A stretch of 64,000 bases of DNA from Mycolicibacterium arabiense (GTDB lineage: Bacteria; Actinomycetota; Actinomycetes; Mycobacteriales; Mycobacteriaceae): NCBI RefSeq assembly GCF_010731815.2, contig NZ_AP022593.1, forward strand, positions 1,922,001 to 1,986,000, written 5' to 3'. Below are positions 54,617 through 61,670 of the stretch, piece by piece (within the stretch, counting starts at the first letter, position 1; every line of letters starts with the position of its first letter). The notes under the pieces were generated by a model. It ran no database searches. It was given only the letters and a program-made list of their open reading frames with translations, and had not been told where the DNA came from. Made by a program: the position numbers and the translations under genes.

Positions 54617-55927
54617 GTGGCAGACATCAAGCGTGGTCGGGCAGCGCGCAACGCGAAGTTGGCTTCGCTTCCCGTCGGGTTCGCCGGACGTGCTGCGCTC
54701 GGCTTCGGCAAGCGACTCACCGGCTCCTCCCGGGACGAGGTCAACGCCGAGCTGATGGAGAAGGCCGCCAATCAGCTGTTCACCGTCCTCGGCGAACTCA
54801 AGGGCGGCGCAATGAAGGTCGGGCAGGCGCTGTCGGTGATGGAGGCCGCCGTCCCCGAGCAGTTCGGCGAGCCGTATCGCGAAGCGCTGACGAAGCTGCA
54901 GAAGGACGCACCGCCCCTGCCCGCCGAGAAGGTGCACCGCGTGCTCAACGCGCAGCTGGGTACCAAGTGGCGTCAACGCTTCCAGTCGTTCGACGACGCA
55001 CCGATCGCCTCGGCCAGCATCGGCCAGGTGCACAAGGCCGTGTGGGCCGACGGCCGCGTCGTCGCCGTGAAGATCCAGTACCCCGGCGCCGACGAAGCGC
55101 TGCGCGCCGACCTCAAGACCATGAAGCGCATGGTCTCGGTGTTCAAGCAGCTGTCCCCCGGTGCCGACGTGCAAGGCGTGGTCGACGAGCTGATCGAGCG
55201 CACCGAGATGGAGCTCGACTACCGGCTCGAAGCCGACAATCAGCGGGCGTTCGCCAAGGCCTACCGCGACCACCCGCACTTCGTGGTGCCCGCCATCGTC
55301 GCGAGCGCCCCCAAGGTGGTCGTCGCCGAGTGGATGGAAGGCATCCCGATGGCGAAGATCATCCGCGAGGGCACCGTCGAACAGCGCGACCTGATGGGCA
55401 CGCGGCTGTTCGAACTCACCTACGACGCGCCGCGGCGGCTCGAGATGATGCACGGCGACGCGCATCCCGGGAACTTCATGCTGCTGCCCGAGGGCAAGAT
55501 GGGCGTCCTGGACTTCGGTGCCGTGGCGCCGCTGCCGGGCGGCATCCCGGTCGAACTCGGTCGCGTGGTGCGCTACTCGCTCGAAAAGGACTACGACAAC
55601 CTGCTTCCCACGATGGAGCGGCTGGGTTTCATCCAGCAGGGCGAGCAGGTGTCGACCCGCGAACTCGACGACATGCTGCGCCAGTACGTCGAACCGCTCG
55701 AGGTGGAGGTCTTCCACTACAGCCGCAAGTGGCTGCAGAAGATGGCCGCCAGGAACATGGACCTCTCGGTCGACCAGATCAAGACCGCCCGTCAGATGGA
55801 CATTCCGGCCAAGCTTGCGATCCCGATGCGGGTCATCGCCTCCAACGTCGCGATCTCGTGTCAGCTCGACGCGCACATCCCCACCAAAGCGCTTGCACTG
55901 GAACTGATCCCGGGCTTCGCCGACTGA
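54617..55927 (+). CDS. ABC1/UbiB-family atypical kinase (Rv3197-like)
   Basis: A 436-aa atypical kinase. The family-specific KxGQ segment GGAMKVGQALSVMEA precedes the ATP-site motif ASIGQVHKA and VVAVKIQYPG; the catalytic loop is MHGDAHPGNFMLL and the metal site is VLDFGAVAPL. Such proteins act in lipid/quinone or macrolide tolerance physiology in mycobacteria. GTG 54617 gives the N-terminus VADIKRGRAARN of the family. It is followed by a terminator and the convergent whiB7 gene. Confidence 0.9.
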   Translation: MADIKRGRAARNAKLASLPVGFAGRAALGFGKRLTGSSRDEVNAELMEKAANQLFTVLGELKGGAMKVGQALSVMEAAVPEQFGEPYREALTKLQKDAPPLPAEKVHRVLNAQLGTKWRQRFQSFDDAPIASASIGQVHKAVWADGRVVAVKIQYPGADEALRADLKTMKRMVSVFKQLSPGADVQGVVDELIERTEMELDYRLEADNQRAFAKAYRDHPHFVVPAIVASAPKVVVAEWMEGIPMAKIIREGTVEQRDLMGTRLFELTYDAPRRLEMMHGDAHPGNFMLLPEGKMGVLDFGAVAPLPGGIPVELGRVVRYSLEKDYDNLLPTMERLGFIQQGEQVSTRELDDMLRQYVEPLEVEVFHYSRKWLQKMAARNMDLSVDQIKTARQMDIPAKLAIPMRVIASNVAISCQLDAHIPTKALALELIPGFAD

Positions 55928-55952
55928 CCCGGCACTCGGCCCTCAGCACGAC

Positions 55953-55985
55953 GAGGCCGCCCAGCGGATCACGCCGGGCGGCCTC
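55953..55985. terminator. Terminator between the ABC1 kinase gene and whiB7
   Basis: A 10-bp stem, GAGGCCGCCC at 55953-55962 and its complement at 55976-55985, with a 13-nt loop, then GTTTC on the plus strand. It sits between the two convergent stops and can serve both. Confidence 0.75.
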
Positions 55986-55988
55986 GTT

Positions 55989-56264
55989 TCATGCTGCCGC
56001 AGGGCTCGGCTGCGGGTTCTTGCGGGGGCGACCACGTGGCCGCTTGCGCGCCACGATGGTTCCGCGGTCGAGGATCTCTCCACCCCAGACCCCCCACGGC
56101 TCTTGACGTTCCAGCGCTGAGTCCAGGCACTCGCGGCGGATCGGGCAATCCGCGCACAGCTCCTTCGCGCGCTCCAGCTCCGTGGGGCTCTCGGCGAACC
56201 ACAGATCCGGCGATTCCTCGTGACAGGGCACCGTCAGCCTCTCGCGGCATGTCCGGTCCGACAT
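55989..56264 (-). CDS. whiB7: WhiB7 antibiotic-resistance regulator
   Basis: A 91-aa WhiB-family protein. Four cysteines bind the [4Fe-4S] cluster: one near the N-terminus (VPCHEE), then ELCADCPIRRECLD. The sigma-factor-binding turn EPWGVWGGE and the C-terminal AT-hook RGRPRKN identify WhiB7, which with SigA activates macrolide, tetracycline and aminoglycoside tolerance genes. ATG 56264 follows a GGAGAGAC. Its long leader contains a leader reading frame and an attenuator hairpin. Confidence 0.97.
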   Translation of the reverse strand: MSDRTCRERLTVPCHEESPDLWFAESPTELERAKELCADCPIRRECLDSALERQEPWGVWGGEILDRGTIVARKRPRGRPRKNPQPSPAAA

Positions 56265-56344
56265 GTCTCTCCTGCTTCCTGGTCGTGTTACTCGGTCATC
56301 TGTCTTAGATGGATCCTTCGACCAGGTTCTCGGGCTCCCCCGAT

Positions 56345-56382
56345 GAAAATGGCCACGGATCCGATGTCGGGTCCGTGGCCAT
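56345..56382 (-). promoter_or_regulatory. Attenuator hairpin in the whiB7 leader
   Basis: On the minus strand ATGGCCACGGACCC pairs with GGATCCGTGGCCAT across a 6-nt loop (13 of 14 pairs plus one G-U), then TTTTC. It is an intrinsic terminator about 85 nt upstream of the whiB7 start. Transcription must read through it for whiB7 expression. Confidence 0.8.
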
Positions 56383-56402
56383 GAGGCGTGTCGTGGGCTG
56401 TC

Positions 56403-56600
56403 CTAGCAGGTGCCCCGATTCACGGACGCGAGGGTCGCAGCGGCGGTGCGGCGCTTGCGCATGATTGCGGGCGCGGCAGCGGCATAGACCGCGACGGCGG
56501 CATTCGGAATGGCATGGTGGGCCGGGTGGATACGGTCGGCCCATGCGACGCCGAGGAGGCCGCCGGAAGCGACTACGCCGGTAAACGGAATGCTGATCAT
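56403..56600 (-). CDS. 65-codon leader reading frame upstream of whiB7
   Basis: ATG 56600 lies 49 nt after the predicted transcription start and is preceded by GGAGAGGAGG at a slightly long spacing. The frame encodes a hydrophobic and Ala-rich peptide (MISIPFTGVVASGGLLGVAWADRIHPAHH; VAVYAAAAPAIMRKRRTAAATLASV) and stops about 20 nt before the attenuator hairpin. That places a stalled ribosome where it could affect hairpin folding. It may be the regulatory uORF of whiB7 or an ordinary small gene; no domain is recognised. Confidence 0.5.
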   Translation of the reverse strand: MISIPFTGVVASGGLLGVAWADRIHPAHHAIPNAAVAVYAAAAPAIMRKRRTAAATLASVNRGTC

Positions 56601-56655
56601 GTCGCCGGACCTCCTCTCCATGCCTGTCATTGGGGCGCCCGTGAAGGCGTCTATG

Positions 56656-56685
56656 AGGCTAGACGCTAACACGAAAAAGCCACAA
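56656..56685 (-). promoter_or_regulatory. whiB7 promoter
   Basis: -35 TTGTGG (complement of 56680-56685), 18-nt spacer, -10 TAGCCT (complement of 56656-56661). An AT-rich AAAAT run lies just upstream of the -35, as needed for WhiB7 autoregulation by its AT-hook. Predicted transcription start near 56649, giving a leader of about 385 nt. Confidence 0.65.
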
Positions 56686-56736
56686 GCGATTTTCTGACCA
56701 GCGCTTTTGGCGTGATCTTTGCGATGCGTGGCAGTT

Positions 56737-58890
56737 TCACGAACGGCTGCGGACCAACTCCAGGACGTCGGGTCCGAACTGTTCGAGCTTGCGTGCCCCG
56801 ATGCCCGGAATCGCGACGAGCGCAGCGTCGTCGGTCGGCAGGGTCTCGGCGATCGCGATCAGCGTGTTGTCGGTGAACACCACGTAGGCGGGCACGCTCA
56901 TCTCCTTGGCGGTGCGCGAACGCCAGTCCTTCAGCTCGGCCAGCAGGTCCTCGTTGATGTCCGACGGGCAGTTCTCGCACCGTCGCAGCATGATCGACGC
57001 CGGCGTCGACAGCGCTGCGTTGCACACCCGGCACCGCGGGGCGGGGCCGCGCTGCCGACGCGGCTTGGCGCCGCCGGTGTCGGCAGCGGTGTGCGGCGCG
57101 ACGCCGTTGAGGAACCTCGACGGCTTGCGCCCCTGCCGCCCGCCCGGCGCACGGGCCAGCGCCCAGCTCAGCGCGAGATGCACACGCGCCCTTGTGATTC
57201 CGACGTAGAACAGCCGGCGTTCCTCTTCCACGGCCTCGCTGTCGGCACCGTGGGACAGCGCATGCGAGATGGGTAGTGTCCCGTCTGCCAGGCCCACCAG
57301 GAACACCGCGTCCCACTCCAGGCCCTTCGCGGCGTGCAGCGACGCCAGCGTCACGCCCTGGACCACCGGTGGATGCCGGGAGTCGGCGCGCTGGCGCAGT
57401 TCGGTCACCAGGGCGGGCAGGGTGAGTTCGGGACGCTGGGCGACGTCCTCGTCGACGAGTTCGGCGAGCGCGGTCAGTGCCTCCCAGCGCTCGCGGGCCC
57501 GGGTGCCCGCAGGCGCCTCGGTCGTCAGCCCCAGCGGTTCGAGCAGTTCGCGCACCCCCGCGGCCAATTCGGGGCCGGCCACCTCGACGCCCCGCTCGGC
57601 CGCACGCTGCAGCGCGAGCAGGGACTGCCGGATCTCCTGCCTGCTGAAGAAGCCCTCGCCGCCGCGCACCTGGAACGCCACCCCCGCCGCGGTCAGCGCT
57701 TCCTCGTACACCTCGGACTGGGCGTTGATCCGGTAGAGCACCGCGATCTCCGCGGGCGGCGTGCCCGCCTCGATCAGCTTCTTGATGTTCTTCGCCACCG
57801 CGGTGGCCTCGGCGACCTCGTCGGGGTTCTCGCTGAACGACGGCTCCGGGCCCGGCGGACGCTGACCCACCAGGTGCAGCCGACTGCCCGCCATCCGGCC
57901 GCGCGCCGCTCCGATGACCCGGTTGGCCAGCGACACCACCTGTGGGGTGGACCGGTAGTCACGTTCGAGGCGGACGACCGTGGCCTCGGGGAACCGGCGC
58001 GAGAAGTCGAGCAGGTAGTTCGGAGTGGCGCCCGTGAACGAGTAGATGGTCTGGTTGGCGTCGCCGACGACGGTCAGGTCGTCGCGCTCGCCGAGCCAGG
58101 CGTCGAGCACGCGCTGCTGCAGCGGCGTCACGTCCTGGTACTCGTCGACGACGAAGCAGCGGTAGCGGTCGCGGAACTCCTGCGCCACCGCCGCGTCGTT
58201 CTCGATCGCGGCCGCAGTGTGCAGCAGCAGGTCGTCGAAGTCCAGCAGCGTCGTGCCCTCGCGGCGCGCCTTGGCGGCCTCGTAGCCGGCGTAGACCGCC
58301 GCCACCTTGGCGGCGTCGAACGGGATGTCCCGGCCCGCCTTGGCGACCTCGGCGGGATAGGTCTCGGGACTGATCAACGACGCCTTGGCCCACTCGATCT
58401 CGCCCGCGAGGTCGCGGACGTCATCGGTGCCGGTCTTCATGCCTGCCCGATTGGCGGCCTGCGCGACGACGGAGAACTTGCTGTCGAGCAGCTCCCAACC
58501 CGTGTCGCCGACCAGACGCGGCCAGAAGTACTGCAACTGACGGCGGGCGGCAGCGTGGAAGGTCATGGCCTGGACCGAACCGGTGCCGACGCCACCGGCC
58601 TGCTGATCGAGCGACCGCAACCGCAGGCGCATCTCGCCCGCGGCACGGGAGGTGAAGGTGACGGCCAGGACCTGGCTGGGCGCGACGTGGCCCGAGGCGA
58701 CGAGGTGCGCGATGCGACGCGTGATGGTCCTGGTCTTGCCGGTGCCCGCGCCGGCGAGCACGCACACCGGACCACGCGGCGCCTGGACGGCCTCGCGCTG
58801 CTCCTCGTCGAGATCGTCGAGGAGCCCTTCGGTCGGCGCCGCAGAACCTGGACTGGGCATGCCGACCATCTTGGCAGGGCGATCGGACAT
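56737..58890 (-). CDS. uvrD2: ATP-dependent DNA helicase UvrD2
   Basis: A 717-aa superfamily 1A helicase. Motif I is [17 protein letters not shown], motif II is [13 protein letters not shown], motif III is [14 protein letters not shown] and motif VI is [10 protein letters not shown]. The C-terminal part has a tetracysteine zinc site, CRVCNAAL and RRCENCP, then an HRDC domain ending the protein, the arrangement of mycobacterial UvrD2. ATG 58890 is preferred, with GGAGAAG upstream. The start is 37 nt from the divergent mycoredoxin start. Confidence 0.95.
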   Translation of the reverse strand: MSDRPAKMVGMPSPGSAAPTEGLLDDLDEEQREAVQAPRGPVCVLAGAGTGKTRTITRRIAHLVASGHVAPSQVLAVTFTSRAAGEMRLRLRSLDQQAGGVGTGSVQAMTFHAAARRQLQYFWPRLVGDTGWELLDSKFSVVAQAANRAGMKTGTDDVRDLAGEIEWAKASLISPETYPAEVAKAGRDIPFDAAKVAAVYAGYEAAKARREGTTLLDFDDLLLHTAAAIENDAAVAQEFRDRYRCFVVDEYQDVTPLQQRVLDAWLGERDDLTVVGDANQTIYSFTGATPNYLLDFSRRFPEATVVRLERDYRSTPQVVSLANRVIGAARGRMAGSRLHLVGQRPPGPEPSFSENPDEVAEATAVAKNIKKLIEAGTPPAEIAVLYRINAQSEVYEEALTAAGVAFQVRGGEGFFSRQEIRQSLLALQRAAERGVEVAGPELAAGVRELLEPLGLTTEAPAGTRARERWEALTALAELVDEDVAQRPELTLPALVTELRQRADSRHPPVVQGVTLASLHAAKGLEWDAVFLVGLADGTLPISHALSHGADSEAVEEERRLFYVGITRARVHLALSWALARAPGGRQGRKPSRFLNGVAPHTAADTGGAKPRRQRGPAPRCRVCNAALSTPASIMLRRCENCPSDINEDLLAELKDWRSRTAKEMSVPAYVVFTDNTLIAIAETLPTDDAALVAIPGIGARKLEQFGPDVLELVRSRS

Positions 58891-58927
58891 CGGGCATCTT
58901 CTCCAGGTCCGATACGTTGTGAAACCC

Positions 58928-59182
58928 ATGAGCACTTCAACTTCTTCTGGCCTGACCATGTACACGACGTCGTGGTGCGGCTTCTGCTCCCGCCTCAAGA
59001 CCGCGCTGAAGTCCGAGGGCATCTCCTGGACCGAGGTCGACATCGAGGCCGACCCCGAGGCCGCCGAGTTCGTCGGATCGGTCAACAACGGCAACCACGT
59101 CGTGCCGACCGTGAAGTTTCCCGACGGGTCGACGCTGACGAACCCGAGCGCCAAGCAGGTCAAGGCCAAGCTCGGCGGCTAG
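58928..59182 (+). CDS. mrx1: Mycoredoxin 1
   Basis: An 84-aa glutaredoxin-like protein with active site C17-G-F-C20 ([16 protein letters not shown]) and the cis-Pro region [11 protein letters not shown]. Mycoredoxins use mycothiol to reduce S-mycothiolated proteins after oxidative stress. ATG 58928 begins 9 nt after a TACGTT -10-like element, so the mRNA may be leaderless. It is divergent from uvrD2 and convergent with nudC. Confidence 0.95.
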   Translation: MSTSTSSGLTMYTTSWCGFCSRLKTALKSEGISWTEVDIEADPEAAEFVGSVNNGNHVVPTVKFPDGSTLTNPSAKQVKAKLGG

Positions 59183-59191
59183 CGGTGACCG

Positions 59192-60118
59192 CTAGTCCAG
59201 CGCAGCCCAGGACTCGATGATCTCCCTTGCGATCGAGATCGACCCGGGCAGCAGCAGTCGCGACGCCGAGTCGCTGCTCCAGTCGCCGTTCTCGAGCGCG
59301 TCGCGGACCTCGGCCCTGGTGAACCAGCCTGCCTCGGCGATCTCGCCGTCGTTGAACGAGAACTCCTGCTCCGGGTCGCCGATGGCGTGGAAGCCGACCA
59401 TCAGCGAGCGCGGGAACGGCCACGGCTGGCTGCCGAGGTAGCGGACGTCGGTGACCGACAGCCCGACCTCCTCGTTGATCTCACGCACCACGCAGGCCTC
59501 GAACGACTCCCCCGCCTCGACGAAGCCGGCGAGCAGTGAGAACAGCCGCTCGGGCCACACCGTCTGGCGGGCCAGTACCGCGCGGTCGTGACCGTCGTGC
59601 ACCAGGCAGATGATCGCCGGGTCGATCCGCGGGAACTCCTCCTGGCCGTTGCTGGGGTTGATCCGGCCCCAGCCGCTCTTGATCGCCTTCGTCGGCGACC
59701 CGTCGACGGGGCTGAAGCGGGCGTGGTCGTGCCAGTTGAGCAGCGCGGTCGCCGTAGAGACCAGCTGAGCGCTGACGTCGTCGAACACGGTGCCTGCGCG
59801 GCGCAGGTCGAGCAGCTCGGTCTCGGCGGTCGGATCCTCGGGCGCCTCCAGCGCGGCGCGCACGCCCCAGACGTGCCTGCCGTCGGGCATCCGACCGAGG
59901 AACACCGCGTGTTCGTCGGGGTGGTCGGCGTACTTGACGGCGGAGGTCAGCACCACCCGGCCGTTGGAGATCAGCACCTGGTTGCGCCGATCGACCCGCA
60001 GCAGCAGCGCATCCGGCCAGCCAGCGATCGCGGCGTCGACGTCGGTGCGCAGGACGTCTGCGCGGTCAGCGCCGATGCGTGAGAGCAGCGGGACGTTGCG
60101 CAGGGTGAAGTCGGTCAT
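59192..60118 (-). CDS. nudC: NADH pyrophosphatase (Nudix, NudC)
   Basis: A 308-aa NudC-type enzyme that cleaves NADH/NAD+ to NMN(H) and AMP and can remove NAD caps from RNA. The Nudix box is GFVEAGESFEACVVREINEEVG and the family-specific SQPWPFPRSLM is intact. The zinc-ribbon cysteines of E. coli NudC are absent (that region reads FSPVDGSPTKAIKSGWGRINPSNGQ), as is also seen in mycobacterial homologues. ATG 60118; 7 nt from the K+ channel gene, so probably co-transcribed. Confidence 0.94.
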   Translation of the reverse strand: MTDFTLRNVPLLSRIGADRADVLRTDVDAAIAGWPDALLLRVDRRNQVLISNGRVVLTSAVKYADHPDEHAVFLGRMPDGRHVWGVRAALEAPEDPTAETELLDLRRAGTVFDDVSAQLVSTATALLNWHDHARFSPVDGSPTKAIKSGWGRINPSNGQEEFPRIDPAIICLVHDGHDRAVLARQTVWPERLFSLLAGFVEAGESFEACVVREINEEVGLSVTDVRYLGSQPWPFPRSLMVGFHAIGDPEQEFSFNDGEIAEAGWFTRAEVRDALENGDWSSDSASRLLLPGSISIAREIIESWAALD

Positions 60119-60125
60119 GCGGCGG

Positions 60126-61223
60126 TCAGTCCTCCGAATTGGCGGTCTTGATGACCAGCAGCTTGTCGCCGAGTTCGACCGCGTCGGCCTCCGGCAGGTC
60201 GACCCGCAGCAGCTGGCCGTTGCGGACCACGCCCAGCACGATCTCCTTCATGTGTCGCGGCGACGCCCCGACCTCCTTGGCGGTGACCGGACGCTCGGCG
60301 ATCGCGAAGCCCGCGTCGGGGGTCAGCAGGTCCTCCATGACCTCAACCACGCTGGGGGTCTGCTTGGCGATGCCCAACAGCCGGCCCGCCGTCTCCGAGG
60401 TCACGACGGTGGTGTCGGCGCCGGACTGCTTGAGCAGGTGCTGGTTCTCGGCCTCGCGGACCGCGGCGATGATCTTGGCCTTGGGCGCGAGTTCACGGGC
60501 GGTGAGCGTGACGAGGACGGAATCGGAGTCGCTGTTGGCGGCCACGATGATCGTCTCCGCGTGCTGGACGCTGGCAAGTCTCAGCGCCTCGGCCTTGGTG
60601 CCGTCGCCTCGCACGGTGACCAGACCGGCGGCCTTCGCCCGTTCGAGCGCGAAGTCGTTCTGCTCGACCACCACGATGTTGCCCGGTGCGACGCCGTCGC
60701 TGACCATCGCGGTGACCGCAGTCCTGCCCTTGGTGCCGTAGCCGACGACGACGGTGTGATTGCGCACGGACTTCCTCCAACGCTGAATCTTGAGAGCTTG
60801 TCGCGACTGCGTGGTCAACGTCTCGACCGTGGTGCCGATGAGCACGATCAGGAACGCCACCCGCAGCGGGGTGATCACCAAGACGTTGATCAGCCGTGCC
60901 GAGTCCGTGACCGGCGTGATGTCGCCATAGCCCGTCGTCGACAGCGACACGGTGGCGTAGTACAGGCAGTCCAGTAGCGACAGCGGGTTGTTCGCGTCCG
61001 GGGCCGACTCGATGTCGCGGTAGCCGTGCCGATCCAGGTAGACGATGGCCACCGCCGCGAACAGCGCTCCGAGCGCGTAGACCACGCGCATCGCGATCCT
61101 GCGTGCGGGACTGACGAAGTCCTCGGGGATCGTCAGGACCTCGACCAGCGCCGCGTCGTGGCGTGCGCTCAGGTTCTCCTGGTCGAGCCGCTGCAGGCGG
61201 CGACGCAACTTACCCCTCGCCAC
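60126..61223 (-). CDS. K+ channel with TrkA/RCK domains (Rv3200c-like)
   Basis: A 365-aa membrane protein with two transmembrane helices around a pore helix and the selectivity filter LSTTGYGDITP, followed by RCK_N (VVVGYGTKGRTAV, GDGTKAEALR) and RCK_C domains. It would conduct K+ under nucleotide or redox control. The N-terminal 40 residues are cytoplasmic. Start GTG or ATG at 61223. It lies upstream of nudC in one operon. Confidence 0.92.
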   Translation of the reverse strand: MARGKLRRRLQRLDQENLSARHDAALVEVLTIPEDFVSPARRIAMRVVYALGALFAAVAIVYLDRHGYRDIESAPDANNPLSLLDCLYYATVSLSTTGYGDITPVTDSARLINVLVITPLRVAFLIVLIGTTVETLTTQSRQALKIQRWRKSVRNHTVVVGYGTKGRTAVTAMVSDGVAPGNIVVVEQNDFALERAKAAGLVTVRGDGTKAEALRLASVQHAETIIVAANSDSDSVLVTLTARELAPKAKIIAAVREAENQHLLKQSGADTTVVTSETAGRLLGIAKQTPSVVEVMEDLLTPDAGFAIAERPVTAKEVGASPRHMKEIVLGVVRNGQLLRVDLPEADAVELGDKLLVIKTANSED

Positions 61224-61268
61224 GAGGCCCCATCACTAGCCGAAGGCGCTGCACAGCACAATGTAACC

Positions 61269-61670
61269 ATGACCTCCCTCACGCCATCGCGCGTCGACAC
61301 CCGTAGCCAGGCCACAGCGCAGCGAATGGGAGCGATGCTGGTCGGCATGGGCGCCCTGCACTTCGTGGCTCCCAAGCCGTTCGACACCATCGTTCCCGCC
61401 GAACTGCCCGGCAGCGCACGGGTCTACACGCACGCCTCGGGCGTCGCGGAGGTCGCGACCGGCGCACTGCTGCTGGTGCCCAGGACGCGCCGCCTCGGCG
61501 CGCTGGCGGCGATCGCGCTGTACCTCGCGGTCTTCCCCGCCAACGTCAACATGGTCCGCCTGTGGTGGAGCAAGGGCTGGCCGGCCCGCGTCGGCGCCAT
61601 CGCCCGGCTGCCGCTGCAGGTGCCGATGGTGATGCAGGCGCTGAAGGTCTACCGCAACACCCCGCGCTAG
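61269..61670 (+). CDS. DoxX-like membrane protein
   Basis: A 133-aa protein with about three to four short helices. The N-terminal part (RMGAMLVGMGALHFVAPKPFDTIVPAELPG) and ASGVAEVATGALLLVPRTRRLG match the DoxX-like family, implicated in redox stress at the membrane. ATG 61269. It converges with adnB, overlapping its stop by 4 nt. Confidence 0.82.
   Translation: MTSLTPSRVDTRSQATAQRMGAMLVGMGALHFVAPKPFDTIVPAELPGSARVYTHASGVAEVATGALLLVPRTRRLGALAAIALYLAVFPANVNMVRLWWSKGWPARVGAIARLPLQVPMVMQALKVYRNTPR

Noticed and set aside
56305..56382. A second short frame beginning ATG at the attenuator arm (25 codons)
   Set aside because: No ribosome-binding site precedes it, and the ATG is part of the stem; it may be chance.
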